Source: Batrachochytrium dendrobatidis JAM81 (Eukaryota; Chytridiomycota; Chytridiomycetes; Rhizophydiales). From it: DNA of 64,000 nucleotides. Below the pieces are notes generated by a model. That model was not told the DNA's origin. It searched no databases and worked only from the letters and a program-made list of their open reading frames with translations. The stretch spans positions 140,735 through 204,734 of the forward strand of contig NW_006281113.1 in assembly GCF_000203795.2 (NCBI RefSeq), written 5' to 3'. The translations under genes and the position numbers were made by a program. Positions 48,101 to 59,334 of the stretch are shown in pieces. Every line of letters starts with the position of its first letter. Positions within the stretch are counted from its first letter, which is position 1.

Positions 48101-51100
48101 TGAAAGGCATGGAGATCTAAACACTAGATGTATATATAATTTTTCAACTGGTTCATTGAAACCATAAAGCTTCAACTGGTACAAGATAAATATGTGGGGT
48201 ATAGCCACACTACAACATATTGCAATATTACATCTCCCATTCAACAATTCACCACCAAAATAAATCCAATTGGGATACTCAGATACGCACAAAGGCATAG
48301 GGTGGTAAGGTATACGGTTTATGAAAAAGCATGCATTCTAACAATAGACCCACCTGCGTCAAAAAGTGCGTGTCGGAGAGTAGACAGGATTCTGGAGGAT
48401 CTAGATGGACTATTTAAAAAGTAGCAAGATTTAAAGGAACGTAAGAATGCAAAATGATCCGAACGAACAGGAAACTCAAAATGAGTCGAGGGTTTTGAGT
48501 TGAAAAAGGAAGCTACTAAAGTAAAAATTACATGTTGATAATTGCAAGATGGTGATGGAGATTAGTGTGATCTGATGCAATGAAGCTGGGGTCTTTATTT
48601 TTGTCAAGGCGGGGATACTCTCAACATAATGCGAGATTTGCTGGTCAAGACGGCCGCAATAAACATTTGCTGCATGCCATTCAGGGGTTCAAGATTCGCG
48701 TCGGAGTAGCATTGGTGTCATTGCAAAAAAACAATATATTAGACCCTGTCTAGATGGCATGAACAAGTCATACTGAGTCAGAATCACCAAGTACGATTCC
48801 AGTTCATACTCATACTGATGGATAGGTTTAAAATCTGGTAGCACATTTGAAGCATCAACAAGATAGGTTGAGGGATTAGCTAGTACATTAAAGGGATCTA
48901 GACACTGTTGTGCAAAAAACCCAACAAAATGGTGCTCCGATTCTTTTTGGTAAAATGGCTGCATCTACTCAATGCCATAAAAGACTGAGGTAAATAATAC
49001 AAACCTGAATGAATAACGCATGATTGGTTGAGCAAATGATTGATGTCGGAGGCACGACGTTTGATTTGTAATAGATAGCATTTGTTTTGATCGAGACAAA
49101 TATGTCATGCCATTACTCAATGATTGTCACGACTGCACACGAGAAATTTGCATGCATTTACAGGCTAAATATTTCCAACATTAAACTCCTTCTATCAATA
49201 CCTGGCTGAAAATATAGTTACGATTAGTCAAAAATCGTATGTGCTCTAATACCATTGATGCATCTAATATGGTTTGAAACAGTCAAGTGCTGGTTGTAGC
49301 CAAGCAAATTTGTGGAACATTGGGACTTTGATTGGAGTTGTAACTAATTATGCACATGCAATTCAAGGCTTATGCACTATACACAAGAGTTTGGAATACA
49401 CGCAAGTGACAACAAAAGCATGCCATTTCTATCCGCAAAAACTATATTAGGACCAATGCTCCGCTTGCCGGATATATTCACGCTAACCTGCCTTAAAAGG
49501 TACTATTGAATTGTTTCATAGTTTTTTGACCCAATTACCCTAACCAACTAGCTTCCTGGTAGGTTTTTTAAAACACGATCGATTAACGTTACCATTCAAT
49601 TTGGCACGACCAGTGGAAATGATAACCGGTTGGCGAATTCAACACTGTTCAACTTTGTTGTGTTTCGTGTAATTGTACACTCATGACCATGCATCCACGT
49701 AATTTGTTGTGTTCAAGTCAACAACAGAGGCGTATCATTTGCTTAAAGAAACGTGATCATCGCGAAATGTAGAAGCAAGCATACGGGAATGAGCTTTGAT
49801 GTAATAAACTACATGTGAGCAGCCAAAACAGTCAAATTACCATGTGAGAAAAAGGTTTAAATCCAAACAATGCAGTTTAATTAAACAATTCAAAAATACT
49901 TTCTACGACTAGGCTTGCTTGTACAAAGATACGTGACAAATGTACGCTACCACAGATCAAACGATCAGGCACAAAAAACATGGCATGTATGCTATCAAGC
50001 AAATATTGTCTATACAGCTTGTGCTAAATAAACATATCATGAATCAAAAGATCCGTCAGATATACAAGTTTAAAGGCTGTTCATCAAACTGGTGTTTCCA
50101 AATCTACACTGATCTGTCTTGATCAAGTATTGGACAGTGCTTACGCGGGCTTAATTTCTTTATCCAATGAATTCAAGGATAGGAAATGTTAGGGTGCGAT
50201 TGCGTGCTACACGAAGTGAATAGCTTACATGGCTGAGTTCATAACTCCATATTTAGACTGAAGGGTTGCTGAACTGAGATAAGAGCATTTATGATCTATC
50301 GCACTCGAACCGGTCATTTTACTAGCTTCACTCATCAAACGTGTATTTTTTCTCACATCGATGCGATGTGTGTACATATCTGAATATACTGATAGGCGGT
50401 CAAACTATACATGTTTAATTAGCTATTGTTTTTTTTTAAATTCATGCAAATATTCTAGGCTAAACAACTGTATACATTATATACAAAGGAATGTCCATAT
50501 AGCGGTTTATTTCAACAGATTCAAATGGTGAGTTGCTCAGAAACCAATGCCAACTTCCCATTCAAGCAAACTATAAAAGTACTTTTGTACACCTTCCAAT
50601 ATTTTTGTAAACTATATCATCAGTTTGAGCCTGGTGATCTGATCATTCAGCTTCATTGTGGTAAAATGTATTGATATTTTTGACCAGTTTCAATGCTTTT
50701 GGCCGCTAAATTGAGATGACAAGGTGTGTTAATCAGCCACCGCCAAACATTCAAGCGAGATGGTCAATCGTCATTTAGTTGCCGCTATCCAATCATAATT
50801 TTTGAATACGCATTAATTAAACTGGCTGAAAAAATTATCAATCACAGCCAAAGACCATCGAGTTACAAGAGATGTATTCACGTAAAATGAACAATTTTCT
50901 GTATTGATCTTGTAATGATTGCCTTGGAATAAACAATGGTTACATATTCGTTGTTATTGGATATTGATTACTTTTATTGAAACTCTATTCTAATATCAGA
51001 TACGTTCTAGCTCAACATATCTCAGGGATGCAACTATACATGCCAATCACTGAATGTTTGAAATGTTCGTTTTGGAGAAAAAGAAAGTTGGAGATTGAAA

Positions 51101-52252
51101 AGATGTGGAGTGTATTGGAACAGAGATGTCAACATTCACTCTGTATTCTTGTACAAGAATGAGCATCAAGAAGGACTAGTGAACTTTATCAAAGGGTTCA
51201 AAGGGTACAATCCTGTCCAGTAAGATTGACACCAACCAAACATGACCGTTTATCATGTATCTTGATTACATCCAATGTTGTTTTACGTGAATATGGCTGC
51301 AAAATCACTTGAACAGAAAAACATGCCGTTTTCTAAAAGATTTGATTCAAATCACCTAGACACGTGCAAGATCGGCCATTTCAACATGAAATAGTCTGGC
51401 TAATTGATTCGATTACAAATGGCCATGTACATCACCATTGTTGGCATTAACCAGGCAGTAGTTGACTTCGAATATAGATTAAAAATATATAGAACCAATA
51501 TAAAGATTCGGGTTTTTGAAAAAACGATAGCACTGGTATTGTGTGGTTGATACAACAATGTGATATTGCAGTAGTATCAATCGTTGATGGTTTCAAATGA
51601 ATTGCTGTCATGATAACAATAAATTGCCAGCTTTCAATACAACATATGGTAGTTTGGCACATTCAGGTTTGCATCATTTTTATTGAATATAATTTAATGT
51701 GGATCAATACTATTGTCGTATTCACCAAATGAGATACTAAACAAGATTGTACAATGTATGGTTACTTCAAACAAAAAAAAGGGCAATTTCAGTTCAAACC
51801 GATAGCTTAGTTGTGAACATCATATGATGGACGGCATGATTGAGGGAATCGAAAAGGTAGTCAATTTTTAATGAGCGCAACCAATATCTAACCATTGTTT
51901 ATTTCAACAATAGCCACTACAGGATATATACAAGTGTATGAAATCTAAATCCGACTACGCGATTTGGCGAGCTAAAAGATCCACTCCACCTCAACGTTGG
52001 GAGTGGATTGGGTTTAATGTGGATATAAATGTCTTTCAATTTATCCAGCAGTTTTACATTTTATTATACCTATTCAACAATTGTAACCTATTCGTTTTAA
52101 TCTATTTGCATGTTGCCATTGCCGAAACAAATGAAAGGTATGATTGGGTTCATTTTCTGGTGCTATGTAATCCATATAGTAGCACACATACCAAATATTC
52201 GCATGTCTATCATTCAACCTCTTTGTTTACAATTTATTTAGGGCTGAATACA
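45104..52252. other. Gene-poor 7-kb region
   Basis: No gene could be supported. Short frames exist, e.g. 47076-47486 minus (136 codons), 48689-48964 minus (91 codons, with a protein-like HHFVGFFAQQCLDPFN), and a hydrophilic frame at about 47092-47265 plus. None has splice partners that build a recognisable protein. Copy C of the inverted-repeat element lies near its right end. The region may contain decayed genes or regulatory DNA for the velvet gene. Confidence 0.5.
50863..51304. repeat. Inverted-repeat (MITE-like) element, copy C
   Basis: Left end TTACAAGAGATGTATTCACG (then TAAAATG), right end on the other strand TTTTGCAGCCATATTCACGT. About 440 bp. The first ~200 bp follow copy B closely; the centre has an extra stretch (around 51,060-51,110). 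No transposase frame. Confidence 0.7.
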
Positions 52253-53769
52253 ATGGACAGTATTGCACTGGATGCTCCATTTGATCCCACAGTTTATAAT
52301 CCAATAGAGGTTGAGCGACTCCGTAAATCAAAATGGTAGATGTGATTCATTTGGCCACATTAAATCAGTCATGTTGGATTCAAATGAAATATATACTATG
52401 TGATATATAAATATACAATGCAAATAGTCAAGCCCACTTTAATTATAATTGGTAATTTAACTCGGACCATTTACCACGTGAATATTTGATTAGGCTACCA
52501 CCAATTGTTGAAACGGCTAAATTGACGCACACATCTGTAAAACGAGTAGATTCTTTACGACAGCCGCAAACCTTGGCACGCAAATCCGACGAGTTTTCTA
52601 GGGCATTTAAGCCCAGAGGTATAGGTTTAATGCTTTATTACGCAGATTTTTAAAATGCATAGTTTGGGAATTGAAGACTGCCAAATCTTGATTCAGGTTG
52701 TTTTTCAAATTACAATATCTAATGTGTTAGGCGGTGATCGGTTTCCCATGTCTGAATTCATTGAATCGGAAAAACGTAAAAAGTTGTTAATGGCAAGTTT
52801 AAACCTTTTGTATACAATTGTTCAAAATTGACGGCCAGCTAATTCTTGATATTTGTACACCAGGTAAACTCAAAAATAAGATTTGTTCACCAAATGCATG
52901 ATGATGCACTGGCTCGTCAGCATAAAATCGAAACTCTTGAGCGCACACAAAATGCAAACATTGCTTTGACATACAATTGGACTTCAATCAAGCTACTTGG
53001 TAAAAATATCAAATTTCAGCAGTATATTAGTGCACTTGAAAAGCGTGGAATGTAATTTCTTTTTAAACTACCTATTATTTGACTTTAAGCGAGATTTGCA
53101 ATGTATAAAGGTAAAGCACTAATTTTATTCATATAACTTACGAGTGTAGGGAGCATACTGTCAAGAGTATCGCTCAAGGTCAGCCAAGTGCAATTGCAGA
53201 AAAAACAGATATTCTTTTACCCACATCACTTGATCGTAATTCAAATCCAACTAGTTCATCTCAAAGCAAATACAGCCAGTTTCCGCAGCTGCATCATTCA
53301 GTCCAGTCACCTTTGCTTTGTGACGAGGAATCTAATAACCAGCATTTAATAAATCATGGAAACGATGCAAATGTCACTTTTTGCCCAACACATCTCAAAC
53401 AAGCGGACTCGCTAGAAACAATTAGGGACAGCATTGATGCAAGTAGATTCAGACCAAAACGCAAAGGTGGATTATCTCTTCGTAATCACAGTGACGAATC
53501 TGCCATATTGTTCCAAAACAACTATATATTTGGCAAACCTGTGGATTTTGATCATGTAAGTGATGTAATTTTTGACAAAGCTTAATCCAACCACCGGCTA
53601 ATTTTTCAAATATGTTGCTTGAAACCATCTGTAGACTGACGATGACGAGTTCAACCATACTTTTGCAGAGATTATCAATTTGGGAAATGCAATTGCTGAT
53701 AAATCTATTTTGATCAATCATGACAGTAGTATATATTGGGCACCGAATGATACCGGTTTTCTTAACTGA
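52253..53769 (+). CDS. Six-exon gene, 332-residue protein of unknown function
   Basis: Exons 52253-52335, 52494-52618, 52731-52792, 52864-53051, 53150-53555, 53635-53769; all phases agree and give 333 codons including the stop, so this is a real gene although no single exon is long. Intron 3 uses a GC donor (ATG-GCAAGT) and there is no GT alternative in phase. The protein begins MDSIALDAPFDPTVYNPIEV; the middle is charged and helical (SEFIESEKRKKLL, ARQHKIETLERTQNANIAL), possibly a short coiled coil; the second half is Ser/Asn/His-rich with one basic KPKRKGG-like stretch (RFRPKRKGGLSLRNH). No membrane segment or signal peptide. I recognise no family; a nuclear or cytoskeletal role would be guesswork. 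Confidence 0.75.
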
Positions 53770-53980
53770 AAATTATCTCTAAATTTAAATTTTGTCCAAG
53801 TTTGACAAAAATAACAGTTTATCGGAGATGAGCAATTCAGGTCAAAAACCGTGGGATAAGAGCACTGGGTATATTATACGTTTGAATTATTAGGGGCTCC
53901 GTGCCAGATTCATACTTTGTATTGGTACAGCTAAGTACTTCAATGAAAATTAAAAAGGATTAAACTGTTTATTCCCTAGA

Positions 53981-54789
53981 CTACAATTTCTTGTCCTTGT
54001 CGGGTGACCCAGATTTAGAGCTTGAGCTTCCCGAAAGGTCCGATTCATCCTTCACGACCAGGTCATCTTGTTCAAATACAACATCAGCAATCGCTGCGAT
54101 ACGCTTCAAGCTCCCCACGTACTCGGTTGTAAATTTTGAATGAGGAATAATGACAAAAGGTTTCCGAGTGCTGGTCTGTGGTAATTTAGCATCGTGTATT
54201 CTTTTCGTAGTATCAGCATTCAGAGCTTTCAATATGTCCCATTCTGACTGCGAAAACAGAGAAGAGGTGTAGTAGTGAGTTGTTGTCCACCATTCTTCCT
54301 ATAGTCCCACCAGGCTAATTTTGTTGGTACACTCGGTTGGCCAAGTTGTCCGTCTTTCGCTGCAAGTAAGTCATCCATTGTAGGTTTCTTGTAAGCTTTG
54401 TCAAAATCGTAGATGACAAAGATTTCGTTTGCGATAGCATTCAAATACTTTCTACAGGAAGCTTCAGTGCTCATTCCCTTGTAAGTGAGTTGTTTTTTGG
54501 AACTGCCAATGGGAGCTGGTATGGGTAATTCCTCCACTGTCACCACCAAAGGATTCCAAGGACCAACAGCAAACTCGTTTAACTTTTCAATGACCTCCCC
54601 AGGATCAATTTCAGTGACTCCATCAGGTTGGAAGAGAACGAGTTGAGCAGCGTCATAGGAGTTGAGCAAGTGAGGATACTTGTTTTTGATAGCACCTTTA
54701 AAGTCCGCAACATCAGCACATCCTTGAGTAGAAGCTTTGTCTTTGTAGTTCTTGTTTCCCAGTACGAGTTTAATGAAATGAAGCGACAT
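53981..54789 (-). CDS. Crinkler (CRN)-like protein with ubiquitin-like header domain
   Basis: Residues 1-90 fit the CRN header: MSLHFIKLVLGNKNYKDKAS, a DVADFKGAIKNKYPHLL helix, AAQLVLFQPDG and an acidic turn before NPLVVTVEELP. CRN proteins are known from oomycetes, chytrids and other eukaryotes; the header is ubiquitin-like and the C-terminal half varies. Here the C-terminal half contains YLNAIANEIFVIYDFDKAYK and ends in a Ser/Lys tail (SSSSKSGSPDKDKKL). The frame changes near 54,230-54,300: the first frame stops at 54,229 while the second continues to 53,981. A GT-AG intron ending in TTTTCGCAG is possible, a frameshift is the alternative. No signal peptide or LxLFLAK motif is seen. It lies head-to-head with the broken polymerase, 35 bp apart. 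Confidence 0.65.
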
Positions 54790-54824
54790 TTTTGAAAAAA
54801 TGAAGGTTTCTACCCAAAAAGGGA

Positions 54825-56373
54825 ATGGGAGGAATTTACGTTCGCTTCAAAGAGACCGTCCATCCTATTTGGATTGGAACTCTGAAACCAGTTGAATCTA
54901 CAATGAATTCAAAGCTCAAGTATATTGGTACACACGAATTATTGAGTATAAGTTTCATTGGTAGCGAAGAAAGCAATGCTGACTTCATCCCGGTTGAAGG
55001 TACAACTGAACAAGCTTTAGATGTAATGATGACGAAAATGAACGAATTACGAAAGAAATACCTTCCAGAGGTATTGATGAAACATGACAAGAAACATGGA
55101 AATGTATCAAAAGGTGAAAAGCTTTGGATTCGTTCAATTGAAGAATTAGGACGAAATATTGAGCAAAACAAAAGGATTGGACAATACAATGTGGATGGAT
55201 TTGATAAAGAATCAACCACTGTTTATGAATTCAATGGGTGCTTCTTTCACGGTTGTATCAAGTGTTATAAACAAGACGATATTAACCCACTAACAGGAGA
55301 TACGATGAACATATTGTATGAAAAAATAGCCAAAAAGGAAGCAGCTCTCAAACAAATGGGATACAAAATCAAATCAATTTGGGGTTGAGTTTCAGGAACC
55401 TAAAAACGTCCAAGTGAATGACATTATTAAATGTAACAAATATCGAATGATTTCGAATGGATCTTTTGCTTTTAAAGATATTCTTGCTTTTCAACCACCA
55501 AATACTTCATTTGACACTACATCACAAAAGGGAGTATTTCCTCACAAAGTATCCCAGAACTTGACCACTTATCTTGGAGAGCACCCAGAGTTGAAGCCAT
55601 ATTCTGATAATGTCATACAAGTTCTCAAACATTCACCTATTCCATCTAAAAAGTGGTTTTACAACGACTTGAAGAGCGAAGCGATCTCACCAAAAGAGTA
55701 TAATAAAATTGTTTCCAAGTACACAAATCTGTTTGACTTGTTGAAAGATTACAACAATTTAGACGTAAAGCCAGGTGTGAAAGCAACCAAGAAGCTTTCT
55801 ACTTTCTTTCAGTCTTTGGATCTTGATATTCACAAGGATGGTATTTCTGTTCCTGGTCTCACTCTTAAATATCTCTGGCATACAAAACAAAAAGATTGTG
55901 AGTTTCAGCTGTTCAAAAGGAATGAGGATTTGTATCAAAAGTACAGAGACAACCTTGTAGGTGGACCAAGTATCGTATTTCATCACTATCACGAAAGGAA
56001 CAAGACAAGAATAAGAAACGGAAAGCCTTGCCAACGAATACTTGGATATGATGCCAATGCGTTGTATCTCTCGGCTATTAGTCAAGATATGCCATGTGGT
56101 GATCACCAGGTAATTCCAGTTTATCCCGATATTCTTCAAGATGTTGTAAACGGAAGTTTCTTTGGACAGATAGAGTGTGATATTGCCGTGCCTGAACATT
56201 TAAAGGAATACTTTGCTGAAATGCCTCCTATTTTCAAGAATGTTGAAATTACATGCAACGACTTAAGCCCTGAAACAAAAGCACAAGTTAAACCAAATTA
56301 CAAGAGTAAGAAACTAATTGGAAGTATGTTTGTAATAGGGTTGCATAGTAAAACAAGATTTTATTTTACTTGA
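54825..56373 (+). pseudogene. Truncated, frameshifted protein-primed family B DNA polymerase (Polinton/virus-like)
   Basis: Two frames on the plus strand, 54825-55388 and 55414-56373, continue each other. The first has the nuclease-like segment typical of these polymerases (VYEFNGCFFHGCIKCY). The second has a long linker and polymerase motif A as GYDANALYLSAI. A single frameshift lies between about 55,380 and 55,390. The frame then ends at 56,373, before motifs B and C (the KxxxNS/YG and YxDTDS regions of the family), so no active polymerase can be made. This type is carried by Polinton/Maverick elements, related viruses and linear plasmids; no capsid, integrase or terminal repeats were found here. 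The broken end lies 41 bp from the citrate synthase stop codon, suggesting an old insertion that decayed. Confidence 0.75.
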
Positions 56374-56414
56374 AATTTGAGTTGGCATTTGAAGATTCAG
56401 ATGAATATCTAAAA

Positions 56415-58100
56415 TCAAATTTTGGATTGGATAGCAATTTTGCTGCGCTTGCTGAATGGATGCTATTGATGACATTAGTATATAAATGGTTTGTTAGATT
56501 ACAAGCCAGCGTTGAATTATTTGTAAAACGCACACTTACAGAATCAGCTTGAGTCAGTATTTTGTCGTTTTTGGGTCGAGCATCTAGGGGCACATAGGAT
56601 CGTTTAGCTTCGCCGACATAAACCTGTCTTGGCCTCCAAATCTTTGCATCTTTATCGTCCAAACTCTCGACCCAATGAGCAAGCCATCCAGCAACTCGTG
56701 GAATTGCAAACAAGACTGGAAAGAAATCTGTGGGGAATCCCATGGCCTTGTAGATCAATCCAGAGTAAAAATCAACATTGGGATATAGTTTCTTTTCGAC
56801 AAAGTATGAATCAGCAAGAGCATGTTTTTCCAGCTCAATCGCAACTTCTACAAGCGGCTCGTGGCCACAAATTTCAAAAACTTCAAATGCGATTCGACGA
56901 ATGATTTTTGCACGAGGATCGTAATTTTTGTAAACTCGGTGGCCAAATCCCATGAGTTTACGTTGACGGGATTTTACCTGGGCAATAAAGGCAGGAACGT
57001 TGGCAACTGTGCCAATATCCTCCAGCATGCGGAGAACAGCCTCATTGGCACCACCATGTAATGGACCATATAGGGCAGAAGCAGCACCTGCGACTGCACT
57101 ATAAGGATCAACGAGTGATGAACCAATATGGCGCATTGCGGCCGTAGAGCAGTTGAGTTCATGATCAGCATGAAGGATAAACAGTACGTCTAGGGCTTTT
57201 GCGAGTTTAGGATTGGATCTGTAGTCTGGCTCGGAAAGACGATCCATCATGTTGAGAAAATTCTCAGTGTAAGACAGATTTTTGGATGGATTATTGTAAG
57301 GACGGCCAATACGATGACGATAGCAGGCAGCAGCGATCGTAGGAACCTTTCCCAACAGACGAAGGATCTGTTTGTTGCGAATAGATAGGTTTTTTTTGAA
57401 AATCTCATTGCCAGCAAGAGCAGGGTTTGCTTCAGGATGAAAGGTTGACATGGCAGCAATGGAGCTGATAAACATGCCCATGGGATGAGCATCGTAGTTG
57501 AATGAATGCATGAGTTCTTGAACGCCATTATGAATAAAAGTATGACTCATGACCTGGCTCGACCATGTTTCATACTGATTGCGAGTAGGAAGCTCACCTT
57601 TATCCAAGATATTACAGTGTTAGATATAGTCATCATCAAGCAGCAAATACATGATATACCATAAATCAGCAGATAAGACACTTCAAGAAAGTTGGACTTT
57701 TCGGCAAGTTCTTCGATGGGGTAACCTCTGTAGCGAAGAATACCCTCGTCGCCATTGATATCACAGATCTTGGAGCAAGCAACAGCAGTGTTCTGGTAAG
57801 CAGGGTCGAACATACGCAGACCGATCTTGTCATGTTTGATGGTTTGGAACGCAGTAGATCTAATGGTGGATCCGTTTTCAATGGGAATCTGATAAGACTT
57901 GCCATTACGGTTGTCGATCACAGTCAAGGACTGAGAGTTGTTGCTAGTAGTGTTGGGCATTTGGGTAAAACTGTTACTGCCAAGGCATCTCGACTTGAAC
58001 AAAGCAATGCATAGCCATGAGATGACATCAACCACTTGATTGCAGTGCCAAACCCAACTTACCTCTTGGACAATACCATGAATGCATTAGATTGTTGCAT
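56415..58100 (-). CDS. Citrate synthase, peroxisomal/glyoxysomal type
   Basis: Exon 1 starts at 58100 ([12 protein letters not shown]) and is joined to the exon with [14 protein letters not shown]; later exons carry [25 protein letters not shown]-like YDAHPMGM, the catalytic His region [25 protein letters not shown], and [14 protein letters not shown] with the third catalytic residues. The overall pattern follows plant-type peroxisomal citrate synthase, not yeast Cit1. The large exon would read on into an intron; splicing 56463-56538 (GTAAGT...ATAG) in phase gives a 15-residue tail ending QSKI, a variant peroxisomal targeting signal 1. It condenses acetyl-CoA and oxaloacetate, here probably in the glyoxylate cycle. 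No mitochondrial presequence is obvious. Confidence 0.9.
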
Positions 58101-58583
58101 GTTTTGTTGTGCAGGCAGAGCGTAGCTCTTGCCGCTTGCTCTTTCCACCAGCACAAAGTCGGTTCTTCTAATTGTCATGAACGTATTAGTCATGTTCAGG
58201 ATCATTCAATCCATTACACTTTACCCAATGGCCTCCATGAGCGAGTTGCTTAATCGTTACGACCAACACTGCAATCAGTACATTATGGTTTATATATCTA
58301 CTGGCCCGGTACGACCAGACTACCCTGTGTTTTGCGGGCTACTTGCTGTTGGTATTCATTGCATCTCCAATTGGTTGATACTGAGGGGTTGCTTCGAGGT
58401 ATTAGCAACTTGATTAGACAGTTGGGAATACAATCCAATACATGAGTTTTCATCATCCATCTCCATGTTCGTAATGGTCATCTTGCATTGATGATGGAGC
58501 GCGACTGGTAAAACTTGGACTCCGACTTGGATTCCATAAGCAAATCTTGATATTTGGTCTTATCCTTATACATTATCTTGTTA
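58101..58583. other. Intergenic region between divergent citrate synthase and TPR-like gene
   Basis: 483 bp. An unsupported plus frame (58129-58413) starts within it but shows no domain or splice context. Must contain both promoters. Confidence 0.4.
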
Positions 58584-58991
58584 ATGGAACGCAAATCAAT
58601 TAGAGACCAACTTATTCAGTCTATAGGGTTCTGTCCCAAAGGTAACACTCATGCCCCTTGCAAAGGTTTCAATGCAAGCAACTTTCAATGAAACTCATGG
58701 TTGATACATGTTTGTATATTGTGAATAGATGCCATAGGATGGCTGTATGCCGCACGGGGCTTCTATAAACTCAAGCAATTTCATATGGTTATTGAGTGTG
58801 TAGCGCCAGCATTAAGAAACGAACGGACTAAGCGGGAAGGGCAACATCTGCTGGCGTTTTCATTACTCAACACCAGTCAACCTGAAGCAGCAGCAGGAGC
58901 ATTCTTTAAGAGTATTGGTTATGGAAACGATACAGACTGGCAACCACTTGTAGAATTGCTCATGGACAATCCTAAACTGAAACTCACGTGA
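58584..58991 (+). CDS. Small helical protein, TPR-like
   Basis: Two exons, 58584-58641 and 58729-58991, join in phase to give 106 residues. After MERKSIRDQLIQSIGFCPKD it reads AIGWLYAARGFYKLKQFHMV and then a second helix pair with GQHLLAFSLLNTSQPEAAAG followed by AFFKSIGYG, spacing and residues (W/L/G/Y, A/F/A) that resemble two tetratricopeptide repeats. A protein this small would be an adaptor in a larger complex; which one is unknown. The short first exon is below what gene finders usually call. Confidence 0.6.
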
Positions 58992-59334
58992 ATGTGTATA
59001 TCTTGAACGAGTACATTGAGTGTTTTGAAAGACAAGCAATCCAAATAAACTTTATGAACAGATAGTGAATGTAATATTTGTTAGTGGAGACCCATGTGCA
59101 CTATGACGAGTAACTCGGGTCAATACAATTGCTTGGTGCGAGATGAATGTAACAACAACCCGTTTCAGACTGGGGTGGATTGTTAATCAAGTACCCCAAT
59201 CGATGAAACGATTTGAAGCACATCCACATTTGACGAGTATATTTAGCGAGCGTTAATCTTCAATATTCCAACCTCGTTCTTTTCTTATCGTTTCGATACT
59301 CTCTAGTTTACTCGACCCAATCTACTTGAAACGT
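58992..59334. other. Intergenic region upstream of the antiporter gene
   Basis: 343 bp between two plus-strand genes; no gene or specific signal recognised. Confidence 0.4.

Noticed and set aside
58129..58413. 94-codon plus frame between citrate synthase and the TPR-like gene
   Set aside because: No recognisable domain, and it covers the space where two divergent promoters must lie.
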